DNA of 64,000 nucleotides from Allomyces macrogynus ATCC 38327 (lineage: Eukaryota > Blastocladiomycota > Blastocladiomycetes > Blastocladiales > Blastocladiaceae): the NCBI GenBank assembly GCA_000151295.1, contig GG745329.1, positions 1,723,570 to 1,787,569 on the forward strand, read 5' to 3'. The notes below the pieces were generated by a model. It searched no databases and had not been told where the DNA came from. It was given only the letters and a program-made list of their open reading frames with translations. Shown here in pieces: positions 45,717 through 56,600 of this stretch (the first letter of the stretch is position 1; each line of letters opens with the position of its first letter). Both the position numbers and the translations under genes were made by a program.

Positions 45717-46106
45717 CGGGAGAAGATAGGCATCTGTTTTGCACTTTCTTTTCTAGTCGGATTACGGCTTGACTTGCCGTCATTTGCTTTAGGCGTGATG
45801 GTGTGCAGTGTGATGGTCGCTTCGTTCGTGGTAGGTGGTGGTCTGCGCGAGGCGACCCCTCGCGACCCCCTGACCTGACCACGCTCTCTCGCGCCACAAC
45901 CACGTCGTCCACCGCAACCTGCATCAAAGCCGTCTGCGAGAATTGGTCACGTCGACGCTTCCCAACTTGCTGCAAATGTCGGAGAGGCCGTTCAAGTTCC
46001 GAAAGACCAGGCATTCGCGACCACCTTTTGCAGTTCGCGCAAATCGAGCACCATCAGCTGGTTCAAGCCCTTACCGAACCCGTCGTCCCGCTCCAGGCAT
46101 CCCGCC
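45717..46106. other. Spacer between AAA copy 1 and copy 2
   Basis: About 390 bp, CpG-rich like the left flank. No coding signal; it probably holds the promoter of copy 2 if that copy is expressed. Confidence 0.35.
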
Positions 46107-48590
46107 ATGCTCTCTGGCCGCTGCGCGCTCGCGGCCTGCAAATCGCGACGTGCAGCTGTTTTCTCCACCGCGCGCGCTCTCGATACGGTCGCGTGGACGC
46201 GCGTATCGGGGTCATGTTTGCGTGCCGGTATCAGCGTGCGACGAGCCCTGTCCGGCGCAGCCAACGACGACCTGCTCTCTCTCCCATCGGGTGCCGACCA
46301 CGCTGCTGGCGTGATTGCCGTTGATGCCGTCGCTGATTCCGAGCGCGCCGCTGGCCGTGGAAAAGAGGCTGCGACGCACGCAGCTTTGATCAATTTTGAC
46401 GAATTCGAGCCGTTGGACTTGCTGCCATCAACGGGATCGATCACGATTCATGATCTCGACACGGATGGCCCGCACGATCCTGTCGTCTGGCATCGGAACG
46501 ACGAAAAGAAGAAGTTCGCCGATTCCAAACTCGAGCGATTCCAGGCCGTGCGCACGCTGCAGTCTCGTTTGGCCCCTGGTCGCGTCGTTCCGGAATGGCA
46601 CGTTCATGTCAACAAGGCCAAGATGCGCGCATTGACCGAGGTTGCGTCGCGCCAGCCCTCGGGCTCCCTCAGGCCGCAAAAGTCGCCATCGAAAATCACG
46701 TTGCGCCGGATCCCGTCGCCCATCTCGACTGCACTTCTTGATGTCGCGTGGCACCGACGCCCTCTGCCCGAGTGGGAGGGCTCGCGCGTATCTTGGTCGC
46801 ACTTTGCCGGGTGGCGAATCTGGCTCGATGGGGATCCGTGCGCAGTCGCGGAGCACGTCCCGCCGCGGTTTGCGCTCAAATGGTTCAACAGCCCGTATGC
46901 GGTCGAGGTTGTGGCAGCGTTCGGGAAGCCGGCATACTTGCTCGATACGCTCGACTTGTTTAGCGCTTTGTGGGCGCAGTTTGACGAGGCGGGTACGCAC
47001 ACGTTTCTTGTGCGGCATCTCTCCTCCCTGATTTGCGATCATCAGTTGACGTTTTCTATCCTGCTCGACTTGACTTGCACTTGGGGGCCGAGGTACCTGA
47101 GTTCTTTCTGTTCAACGAATGGCAGCAGCACAACGACCAGACCCGCTTCCGACACAATCTCGAGATCGTGCTTGCCGAATGGCTCCGCCAGTTCGAGGCC
47201 GGCGTGCTCGCCGTCCACGGTTCCACAACACTTCTCGTGCACCACGTGGGCCTGTTTACGTCTGCGTGGCAGCGCCAACGCACGTAAAAGGTCCTGCTGC
47301 AGCTCCTGTCCCAGCTCGCGCAGCGCCACCCCGGGTTCGTGGTCCTCTTCAACGCAACGCAGCCAAGTCACAAGTACGCGCATGACGGCCACCCATTGCG
47401 TCGCGAAAAACCGACGAGGATGCGATCTGTGTACCTGTGCACGGCCACAAGTGACCAGCCACACCCGCATGCCATGCCTGAATTTGCTGCAGAGGCGCAA
47501 ACTGCAGCGCTGACGTGGTTTCTCAGTGCGATTTGCATGCTGCCAGCCTTGACGCCCATGTTCTACAAGGCTGTTGACTGGTATATTTGGTTGCACCTAG
47601 ACGAGCCCTGGGGCACAGAGAGCATGGAGGGGCTCTACCACCTGCTCAGCATTCTGTGCGACCAAAAATGTTGGCTGATTGCACTGTTTGAGTTGGCGCT
47701 CTCACCAAATGGCATGTGTGGTGGCAGTTGAGCGTGCATGTGAACATGTGGCGACTGGCCAAGGTTATTTTTGGGACTGATCTGCCAAAACCAGAGATGA
47801 TGACACTGAGGCTCACCATGGGCAACTTCTTGTACAAGGTGGTCATGCTGGGCAATGTCAAGGACAGGCTTGACAATGTGGTTGACCATGATGCAGCCAA
47901 GCGTGTGCTGCACATGCTGATCCAACTGCCAATCCAGCACTGCGACCAGTTCCAGCACAGCACGCTCGCCAAGACTGGGTGCTTGGGTGTGCTCATGTAC
48001 AGCCCACTGGGCATGGGCAAGACAATGCTTGCATGCGTGACAGCCAAGGATGCCAGCGCGTGTTTTATGGCCATGAACCCATTAGACGTGAAGCACATGG
48101 CGCATGGGCAGATGGAACAGTTCATCAAGGGTCTGTTCAAAATGGTGCGCATGAATGCACTGTGCATCATGTTTCTTGGTGTGGTTGATGTGCTGTTCAA
48201 CAAGTGTGACTTTGACCACAAAGGGTACCATTGTGACCTGTTGAATGAGTTTTGCTTGCAGTGGGATGGGATCAAGTTGTCATCTGGGATCATTGTTGTT
48301 GGCATGACCAACCGCCCATTTGATCTTGATGATGTGGTATTGTGCTGGTTCTCGCACTGCATGCTCATGGATATGCCAATGCCTGAGGAACAACATGTGC
48401 AGGTTGTGCGACTCTTGGCTGACAAAATGCTCGATCTGCCCAACCTCATTGACGACTTGATGCCATGCATGTGTGGGTACTTGTAGTCAGATCTCAAGAA
48501 TGTGTGCATGATGGCCACAATGGAAGTGGTCTGTGAGCTTGTGACCATGGCCCACTGCCTCCCCACCTTGGCCATCCCCCACCCATCTTC
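46107..48590 (+). pseudogene. AAA ATPase tandem copy 2: 5' half open and CpG-rich, 3' half CpG-depleted and broken
   Basis: Paralogue of the gene at 43045. The first part is open: ATG at 46107 with an Arg/Ala/Ser leader (MLSGRCALAACKSRRAAVF), SWSHFAGWRIWLDGDPCAV aligning with WQLWIDGDLHK of copy 1, and AYLLDTLDLFSALWAQFDEAG aligning with AYMLNAPDLFAAVRTQM. An intron at the same place (46993-47045, GTACGC...CAG) restores phase into VPEFFLFNEW...LAEWLRQFEAG. A TAA stop follows at 47285-47287, with homology resuming after it (LFNATQPSHKYA against LFNMTAVSEAYL). From about 47540 the DNA changes character. The AAA module (47860-48530) has lost Walker A (GPPGTGKT to SPLGMGKT) and Walker B (LDEVDALF to LGVVDVLF), and ends at a TAG (48484-48486) replacing a Ser codon. 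Confidence 0.88.
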
Positions 48591-48902
48591 ACCTGTCCAA
48601 CATTTGCTAACTCTGAAACCATTGTGTACCCCCACAATGCGCCATGGGCGTGTTTACTGAGACCCATCTTATGTGCCTGTTGGAGTTCCTTGGTGCAATT
48701 GATGGCAGGCCACAGGCTTTGGTGCCCACATTCTGCAATGTGCTGAATGAGGTGATGTGGCTGTTACTGACACAACTGCTAGCATCCTATGAGCTTGACG
48801 ACCTCTATGTTCTGCTCAGCAACTTGTGAGAGGAGCATTGCTGGCCACTGGCACTGTTTAAGTCAGCACTGTCACTAGAGGGATGTGGCAAGTGCATGCA
48901 AC

Positions 48903-48912
48903 CACATGCTGT
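48903..48912. repeat. 10-bp direct repeat, left copy (candidate target-site duplication)
   Basis: cacatgctgt; the partner is at 49860-49869, across the insertion in AAA copy 3. Confidence 0.4.
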
Positions 48913-49869
48913 GGGGGGCATACAGGAGCATCAGGTAGGTGGAGTGGACAATATAGCAGAGGCGAATAGCCCAGCAAGAAAATACAGGGTTTCACGGGTG
49001 CCTGTTTTGCTGCAAAACTAACAGTCACACCACAGCCTGTGACCAACAGAAGTGGTATGAATTGCCAAAATGCATGCCCAAAGACAGTGCGTTATTCTGA
49101 AGAAGTCTACTGCACGGTTCTCCTGAAGAAGGTCTGCCATACAGTTTGTCTCACACACTTTGCACACAGTCCTGCACATTGTGGTCACAATGGCCTGGCC
49201 AAAAAGAAAAGAAGCAATGCCCCAATTTGTACCTGCCATGAATGAGCAAACAATCTTTTGTGTACAAAACCAGGGCAGATGGCACGTGTTGCATCCTAAA
49301 AAACCTGGGTTGTATTGTACATTCTTGATGGCAATAGCTCTGAGTGACAGGCAACAAGAATCGTCAGTGGGCAGTTTGTATTCCTCAGTGGGCAAGCAGG
49401 GGGTAAAGGCCACACCAAGGTGGGCCTGCTGAGCTTTTGAATTTCCATGATGCTTGTGGTGCCGCTCAGCAACAAAATCGGAATGACAAAGGACAACAGC
49501 CAAAGAAGAAGGTGTGGGGCCTCCAGACTCCCCAAAAAAATGCTATGATATCAGGACATGTGGGCAAGGTTTGTAGCATTGTCATTGCCATGTGGCAGAT
49601 GGTGTGCTCATAACCAGCCTGCTGTCCGCCTTGGCAGTTTGCAGAGTCGGGAAGAGGATCAGGGTGGCTGGCAGAGGCGCAGGCCTGACATGGCTGGCCA
49701 TGTAGAGTCGGATTTGAACCATTGGCTGCCATCCCCATTGAGTGGGTCAGGGTGATCAGCCAGCATTTGCACGACTTTGGTTGCACGACCCATCACCAAT
49801 CAAGTCCAAATCTAAACCTTGGTTGCTGAGAACGTCCTCAGTGGGAGGCCCTACAACAGCACATGCTGT
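48913..49869. mobile_element. Insertion of unknown type inside AAA copy 3, with candidate 10-bp target duplication
   Basis: About 950 bp with no match to the AAA family splits copy 3. The 10-mer cacatgctgt occurs at 48903-48912 and again at 49860-49869, at the two ends of the non-homologous segment, as a target-site duplication would. No terminal inverted repeats are obvious. A Cys/His-rich frame is open on the minus strand (49503-49018, with motifs such as CNTCHLPWFC), but I cannot assign it to a transposase family; it is also CpG-depleted, so it may be a mutated fragment. Mobile origin is inferred. Confidence 0.4.
49860..49869. repeat. 10-bp direct repeat, right copy (candidate target-site duplication)
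   Basis: cacatgctgt; the partner is at 48903-48912. Confidence 0.4.
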
Positions 49870-50755
49870 TGATGACACAGTGTGCAACTTTATCTGCATG
49901 TATGCACTGGCACCAGCACTGATGCTGGCACCAGAGCTGCAAAATCTGACTGCAGGCTGGTTCATGCACAAGATGGTTGTGCCAACCAACATCCAGGACA
50001 GGCTTGATGATGTGATTGGCCATGATGTGGCCAAGTGCATGCTGCACGTGCTGATCCAGTTACTGATCTAGAACAGTGATCAGTTTGAGTGTGGTGTTCA
50101 CCTAGGCTGGCTCCTCAGGTGTGCTCCTGTATGGCCTGCCTGGCACAGGCAAGACAAAGCTCTCACATGCCATGGCCAAGGCTGCCAGTGTGCACAAGAT
50201 TGCTGTGAACCTGTTGGGCATGTTCAACAAGTACTTGAGCCTGTTGACGCAGTACATCAAGGGATTGTTTGAGATGGCGCACATGAATGTGTTGTGTGTT
50301 GTGCTGCTGGATGAGGTGGACATGCTCTTTGGCAAGGAGGGGGGGTACCTTCCTCAGCCTGTTACTGCCACAGGGTCTTGAATGAGCTTTGAGCTTTGTT
50401 TGCAGTGGGATGGGTACAAGTTGTTGCCAGGTGTTTATGTACATGCATTGGTTGGTGGCCATGGAGGCTGTGCATGAGTTTCAGGCTGACCAACTCCCAT
50501 ATGTCCAAGGTAGAGTCTCTCATGGTTAACTTTGGACACATCCTCAGCATGTGCTCTGGTGGAGGCACGTTGTGAAGGTGCTGGGCTCGGTTCGGCTGAG
50601 TTTGGTCGACAAGATGGGGAGTGTGATGCAATTGTGCAAGTTTGCAGCCAAGGTGGATCAGGGTGATGCTGGTGGGCTGTGTGGGTTCAGGTTCCAGGCT
50701 GGCAAAGAGTTATAAGGTGGACAAGATCGACGCCATGCGTTGCCTGCCGTGTAAC

Positions 50756-51706
50756 CATTTCATTCACATCAATTTGTTTTGGCCATGGCGAGTGCAGGTA
50801 AGAGTTGGCACGTTGTTGACGATGGCCGAGTGACCAGTTGGAGCAGGCAGCAACATAAGCATCCTGCGCGCGGTGGCAGGCGTCGGACGCTTCGCGGCGG
50901 CCAAATCACCGCATCGTTAAATGTTGGATGGTCTGATCAGCCAAGTCGCCGTCCCCACTCCACATCGGCACCGCCTTGCCCCCACTCTCGCGCGCTGGTT
51001 CTGTCCCTGTCCAAGTCGCAGCAATACTTTGCGCGCCCCCGGATCCGCCAGATCCTCGCTGTGCTGCCGTGTGCCGCGCCCGCTGCGTGTTGCTCGCCGT
51101 GGCGACGCTGCCGTCCCGGGCCTGCCCACTTGCCCCGCCCCCTCGCTCCCCGCCCCCGCCCCTGACCCTTCACTACTCGCGATCACCGAGTGCCTCGCCT
51201 CCCTCTGTTGCACTCGGCCCCGACTCGTCGCATTCAGTTCCCGGACTCGCCTGCGTGCGCCTGACTCGCGTCGACTGCGGCGCGACTCGCTGCGGCGCGC
51301 ACTCTGCACCGTTGCTCCACCACCACCTTCTCGGCCGCGCTGGCGCGACGCCGGGTTCGACTTCTCGATTGCCAAGTGCGACTGCAACGCCCGCGCGCGC
51401 GCCTCCCCTGGACCTGTCCTGTCCGTGCCGACCCCGTCCGCGGCACGCCGACTTGCCTCGCTCGCTCGCTCGCCGTCGTTGCCCTCGCTCCCGTCCGTCA
51501 ACTCTCGCACAACGGCTCGGATCATCTGTCTTGTCGGTGCCGGCACTCTTCCGCCGCCCCTGATCCGCACCCGAGCCGGCCTTCGGGTGTGGACTGCCGA
51601 CGGCTCCGACACGACTTCATTCTCCGGCCTTCGGCCGCGTTCTTGACCCATTTCAACGGCGCGCACGTGCCCTCGCTCGGATCTTCCACTATTTCCTATT
51701 CCGACC
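50756..51706. other. CpG-rich, pyrimidine-rich region upstream of the UPF0658 gene
   Basis: About 950 bp. CpG frequency returns to the window's normal level at about 50755. From 50930 to 51700 it is rich in C and T on the plus strand, fitting a long 5' leader or promoter of the next gene. A 241-codon frame (50921-51646) has arbitrary Arg/Pro/Ser/Leu composition and no conserved segment, so I do not call it a gene. Confidence 0.4.
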
Positions 51707-52470
51707 ATGGCACCCAAACTACAATTGCCGCAGTCGAGGATGGGCCGATCGCTGCTGGGCGCGTCATTGCTGCAAGCCGTAATTGTCGTGGTGCTCGAGG
51801 CGATTGTCGCGGCGATTGTGATGCCGAACATTGACACACAAAACGTAAACGACCCGAACCGTGGCGTGCCCGTCTACATGCTCATCTTTGTCGCGTCGCA
51901 AGTGTGGAACATGTACCTGTCGTGGGACGCGGTGCGCTTGCCTTGTCGCTTCCCGTTGAAGTGCGCGCACGCGCGCGCGCAGATTCTCTCTTGCGGCCAC
52001 AAGATAAAACTGACGGTCGACTTATTTCCTCCCCTCGAACCCAGATCCTCAAGCAAAACACTATTCAACTGATCGCGTTTGTGGCCTTTAACGCGTGCAC
52101 GTTTGCCTACTCGCTCTTCCAGTTCCGGCAAGTGACGAGGCAAGAAATCACGAATGGCCCGCTCTTGATTGTGATCCCGGTCGTACTCGGCGTCTTTACG
52201 ATTATCTTTGCGGCGCTCGCCTACAAGCTCTACCTCGAGTTTGGGTGGAAGATCTACAAGAAGATTGGCGCCGACCCGAACATGAAGAACATGTTCCGGC
52301 TCTACCAAGTTTTCTTGACGCTGCTCAAGGTCGACGTGTTTTTCATGATGGCGTTCTCCGTGCAGTACCTGGTGTTGGTGCTGCGCGCCGAAGATTACGA
52401 GTTTGGCGTCACGATTGCCGCGGTGCCGCTCACGCTGTTTACGATTCTCGTGGCCGTCTACGGGGTACTT

Positions 52471-52515
<45 letters not shown>

Positions 52516-53039
52516 CGGATTTGATGGTTTCGACTCGTGTGATGCGCAACTGATGCTGACGTCTTTTCGTGGTTGACTAGCTGCGACGCGAGTCGAAGAA
52601 GCTCATGGCGGTGTTTTTGATCAGCTTGCTCGTGGGCATTGTCTACTTTGTGTTCAAGATTGTGCGCATCTGGACGCTGAACCGCGAGCGGCTCTACGGG
52701 ACGCAGTTGTTCCTGACGTTTTTCGGTCCGCGTCGGATCAAGAAATGGGTGGAGAAGCAAGCGGGCGGACACTGGAACTCACTGCCGCGCGCTTTTCGAT
52801 TTATAGCGAGTCTGTCGCTGGCCATGCTCGTGCTGACTCTGATCAACTCGGTCATGTGCTACTTCAACTTTGGCAAGGGGCTCAAGACGCACAGTACGTT
52901 TCTCTCCACCCCTCGAATTCTGGGTTGGAGAGAGTAGAAGCTGATATGTACTTGCATGCTCGCTCTAGTCACGACGCGCGCACAAGCAGTACCACACGTG
53001 TCGCAGCTCGCGACGGAGCGCACGACGGCCATGACGTGA
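51707..53039 (+). CDS. UPF0658 family Golgi-type multi-pass membrane protein
   Basis: Fungal membrane protein family of unknown function assigned to the Golgi. Five exons: 51707-51931, 52045-52464, 52581-52725, 52807-52893, 52969-53039; phases agree, about 315 residues. Around seven hydrophobic segments: ASLLQAVIVVVLEAIVAAIV, VYMLIFVASQVWNMYL, TIQLIAFVAFNACTFAYSLF, LLIVIPVVLGVFTIIFAALAY, FFMMAFSVQYLVLVL, AAVPLTLFTILVAVYG, MAVFLISLLVGIVYFVF and LSLAMLVLTLINSVMCYF. The family hallmark EFGWKIYKKIGADPNMKNMFR followed by LYQVFLTLLKVDVFF is present. The fourth exon boundary is ambiguous: the 81-bp intron 52726-52806 is a multiple of three with no stop, so retention would add 27 residues. The second intron contains a 43-base T run. 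Confidence 0.85.
52473..52515 (+). repeat. Homopolymer run of 43 T inside an intron
   Basis: Uninterrupted T at 52473-52515, eight bases after the GTACTTGG donor of the second intron of the UPF0658 gene. On the minus strand it is poly(A). The length may be an assembly estimate. Confidence 0.9.
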
Positions 53040-53686
53040 TGAGCGCGCGACGCGCGGCGGGTCCGGCGGGTCCAGCGCGTGCGTGCGTGCTAGCAGTGCG
53101 CGGTGCGTGGGGGCGCGGTGGGGGTCGGCAGGGTGCGTGAGAAAGCGAATAGACAGACTTGGGAAGCAGAGGGCGGTGCGTGGATGCCGTTGGTCGGTGT
53201 GGCCGACGCGTCGGCACTGGTGGACAGCGGCGCGACAGCAAAGTAAAAGATGGCCACGTCGATGCGCCTTCACAGCGTGAACGGGGGTGGGGTCAAGATC
53301 CGGATTGGCATGGGATTCGAAAGCGGCGCAGAACGTGTGCGCATCGAGCCGCTCCCGCTGGCAACCACGACGCGTGTCAGTCGGCCACGGCTCACCGCAG
53401 ACACTCCGGCCACGAACACACGAACACGCGGCTCTGCCGGCTCGGCCCCATTATTTCTCCTCGGCCCTGCCGCGCAACTCGCCGTGTCCTCAGCAACGGC
53501 ATCGGCACGAGCTCCGACTTGCGGCAATCAAGCGCGCAACGACCGCGGACGGCATTGACCACGTACTATTGCTGCCAGCCTCGCGCCGCGCGACCCACAC
53601 GCAACCACCTCCGACCCCACCAACCAACCAACCATTCGACCCAGGGCCTCGCGACTACAACCGACGACGCCCAACTCGCTCCCGCC
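53040..53686. other. Intergenic region UPF0658-ADP1
   Basis: About 645 bp between two plus-strand genes; promoter and leader of the ABC transporter gene. No gene or repeat recognised. Confidence 0.35.
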
Positions 53687-56600
53687 ATGGCCGCTCCGCG
53701 CACGTCGCCGCTGCGCGTGCGGTCCGTGGCCAGCATCGACGCCGTGTCGCCCCTGACCGAGCTCGCTGCGGCACCGCCCTCGCAGCGCGACCCGATCTGC
53801 CCGCCATGCTTCAACTGCATGCTGCCGGCCTTCCCGTGCCGGAACGAAGGCCAGTGCTCGTCGTCGACGGGCCGGTGCCTGTGCCCCGCCGGGTTTGGCG
53901 GTGACGACTGTACCGAGCCGCGTACGTTGCGAACTTCCATGGTCGAATGGTGTCGCATTGGCACGTCGAATCTGACCAGAGACTGGAGACGCGCCCGTGT
54001 GTAGTCTGTGGCGCCCTGCCCGACGGTAACATCAACCGCCCGATTCGGACCGCGCCGAACGCGCCGTGCGCGTGCTCGGACGGATGGACGGGGATCAACT
54101 GCAATGGTACGCTCAGGACGCGACGTGCACGCCGTCCATGCCATGCGTGGACTAGACACTGACCTTGCAACCCCACCTAGTCTGCACGCGCGACTCGGTC
54201 TGCGACGCGCTCGTGCCGACGGGCCAGAACGGCACCTGCTACAGCGGCGCGCTCGCTGTGACTCGCAACCACCACCAGTGCCGCGTAACCAACAAGAAAA
54301 TCGTCGCCATGCTCAAGGAGCAAGTGCCCGAGGTGACCATGTTCTGCAACGCGACGGGCGCGTCGCCCGACAACCGCCCGACGCCCGACGCGACGGGCCG
54401 GTGCGGGTTCCAGTTCTGGGCGGGCGGTGTCGAATCCTTCTACTGCGACCTCGACCACTGCGTCCCGCAAACCAACCCGCTCACCAACGCCACGTCCTAC
54501 GACTGCGCACACATCCAGTGCAAGTGCGTGCCCGACCGCATGCTCTGCGGACTTGCGGGGTCGGTCGACATTACCGAATTCCTCGATGAACTCGTGCGCG
54601 GTCCGGGGCGGCTCGTTTGTTCTGACCAGTCCGCCAACGGCGAACGGTCATGCGAATTCACCGAACCGGCCATGAACGAGCTCATTTCCGACGTGTTTGG
54701 CGACACGTCCATCACGCTCGCGTGCACGTCGGGCGAGTGCATGCACGTGTCGCAAGTGCCCGGATACACGCGGCCGGAACATCCGGGCCCCGGTGGGGCC
54801 TCGCCGATCGTCTTTGCCCTCCTGACCACCGTGGCCCTGCTCGTTGTCGCGGCCCTGTCATTCGCCGTCTGGCGCCGGCACCGCGACGCGGCTCAGGCCG
54901 CACGCCGCCGGCGGAACGGCGACGGGTACTCGGCGCTCACGCAGGACGAGCTCGATAAGCTCATGGCCGACCACGTGCCCGCGACGCTCACGTTTCGCGA
55001 TATTCGGTACCGGATCCCGCGCACGCCGGGTGCTGCGCGGCGTCGTCGCGCGCAGTCGGCGCGACGCAGTCCGACGCCTGAGGGTGGCGAACAGGAGATT
55101 TTGCATGGCGTGCATGGCCTCGTGCGGCCTGGCCAGGTGCTTGCGATTATGGGCGGGTCTGGTGCAGGCAAGTCGACGTGTTTGGATATCTTGGCGCGGC
55201 GCACCAAGACGGGCGTGATCAAGGGGGAACTGCTCGTGAATGGGCGCGTGCTCGACCGGCACGAGTTTCGGACCATGGTCGGGTTTGTCGACCAGGAGGA
55301 TATGCTCATGCCGACGTTGACCGTCGAGGAGACGATCTTGTACTCGGCGCTGCTGCGGCTGCCAAAGGATATGAGTTATGAGGCCAAGTGGAACCGCGTG
55401 CGCGAGACCGTATGTTGTGGAAGTTGCGATTTCTCGGTTTGCAGTGCTGGTTCTGACTCGTTTTTGACGCTAGATGATTGAGCTCGGCATTTCGCACATT
55501 GCCAAGAGCCAAATCGGCGACGCGACGACGCGAGGCATTTCCGGTGGCGAAAAGCGGCGCGTCAGCATTGCCTGCGAGCTGGTTACGTCGCCGTCGATTC
55601 TCTTCTTGGGTCCGTCACTGCTTCTCCGCCGGCTCTGAGAAAGCGCCACTCTGATCCGCTCTGATTGGTACCCCCAGACGAACCAACGAGTGGCCTGGAT
55701 TCGTACAATGCGCACAATGTTGTCGAGTGCCTTGTGCAGCTCGCGCGGAACTACAATCGCACTGTCATCTTCACGATCCACCAGCCGCGGTCCGACATTT
55801 TCACCATGTTCGACCAACTGCTGCTGTTGAGCAAGGGCCACATGATGTACTCGGGCCCAGCGCTCGCCGCGGGCAACCATTTCGCCAACCTTGGGTTCCC
55901 GTGCCCGGCCGGGTACAACATTGCCGACTTCCTGATCGACCTGACCATGGGCCCGGGCGGTGGCCGCACCTCGTCGGCTCGCTCCGGCGGCAACGGCGGC
56001 GACGCTGACGCAAGTGCCAGTTCCGACACCCTCGACCAGTCGGGCAGCGCCGACGCCGTCCCGCTGCTCCACGGCGCCAACGATGACGAGAATGTGATTG
56101 GACCCATGCGGCCGTCGTCGCCGGTGCTTCCGGCCAACTCGGACGTCAGCAGCGAGTCGGACGAGTACTGGGAGAACCAGCTCGGTGCTGGGCCGGGCAC
56201 GCCGCTGCGGAATGCGGGCAACCCGCCGAATGGCCGCGCGGGCTCGCCGGGGTCGGGCAACCCGCTCGACGAGCGGTCGCGGCGGCTCGCGCAGCTGTTC
56301 CTCGACTCGCCCGCGGGCCGTGGGCTCGACGAATCGGTCGCGGTCGCGGCGGCTATGTCCCCCATGGCTGCGACACCGCTCATGGCGACGCCACTCCTTG
56401 GCAACTTGGCCGGCCCGGCGTCGTCGTCGCCTGCAGCGCCCATGGAACCGCTCACGGCACCGGTGCCGGGCACCATGTCGCTGACGCGCCGTATTCGCAC
56501 GCTCGCCGACCAGCGCGCGCCGCTCACGACGCAGTTCCAGATCCTTGGGGAGCGCACGCTCAAGAACCTGTACCGCAACCCGTACCTGCTGCTCACGCAC

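Larger units (their letters stand above)
48640..50700 (+). pseudogene. AAA ATPase tandem copy 3, decayed and interrupted by an insertion
   Basis: Second decayed relative of the gene at 43045. The left part (48640-48900) reads LLEFLGAIDGRPQALVPTFCN and, after a stop at 48827, EEHCWPLALFKSAL, aligning with ADFLGRISDTVAPADLAPEFH and AKHYWPMVILGGAL of copy 1. About 960 bp of unrelated sequence follows. The right part (about 49870-50700) reads NIQDRLDDVIGHDVAKCMLHVLIQL, then YGLPGTGKTKLSHAMAK, AQYIKGLFEMAH-like and LLDEVDMLFGK; Walker A has Pro changed to Leu and Walker B is intact. It carries several stops and frame changes (for example at 50069 and 50381) and then fades, with short matches such as LQWDGYKLLPG. 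CpG is almost absent throughout. Confidence 0.82.
47540..50755. other. CpG-depleted block with TpG/CpA transitions over AAA copies 2 and 3
   Basis: From about 47540 to 50755 CpG nearly vanishes. I count about 25 CpGs by eye in 48601-50700, while 60-base lines of copy 1 hold around 9. Aligned with copy 1, the changes are mostly C to T and G to A at former CpG sites: ggcacgact becomes ggcatgacc, ctcgacgatgcg becomes cttgatgatgtg, ttgcgccgg becomes ttgtgctgg. At protein level Thr becomes Met, Arg becomes Cys or His, Ala becomes Val, Pro becomes Leu. The DNA is TG/CA-rich and less GC-rich than its flanks. Both edges are abrupt. Confidence 0.9.

Noticed and set aside
49018..49503. Minus-strand Cys/His-rich frame as a transposase gene
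   Set aside because: Too short and too mutated to assign; reported only as part of an unclassified insertion.
47540..50755. Horizontal transfer from an AT-richer organism as the cause of the low-CpG block
   Set aside because: The block is homologous to the adjacent intact AAA gene and differs by CpG transitions, so in-place mutation explains it better.
50921..51646. 241-codon plus-strand frame upstream of the UPF0658 gene
   Set aside because: No conserved segment, ends just before the gene and matches a pyrimidine-rich leader.
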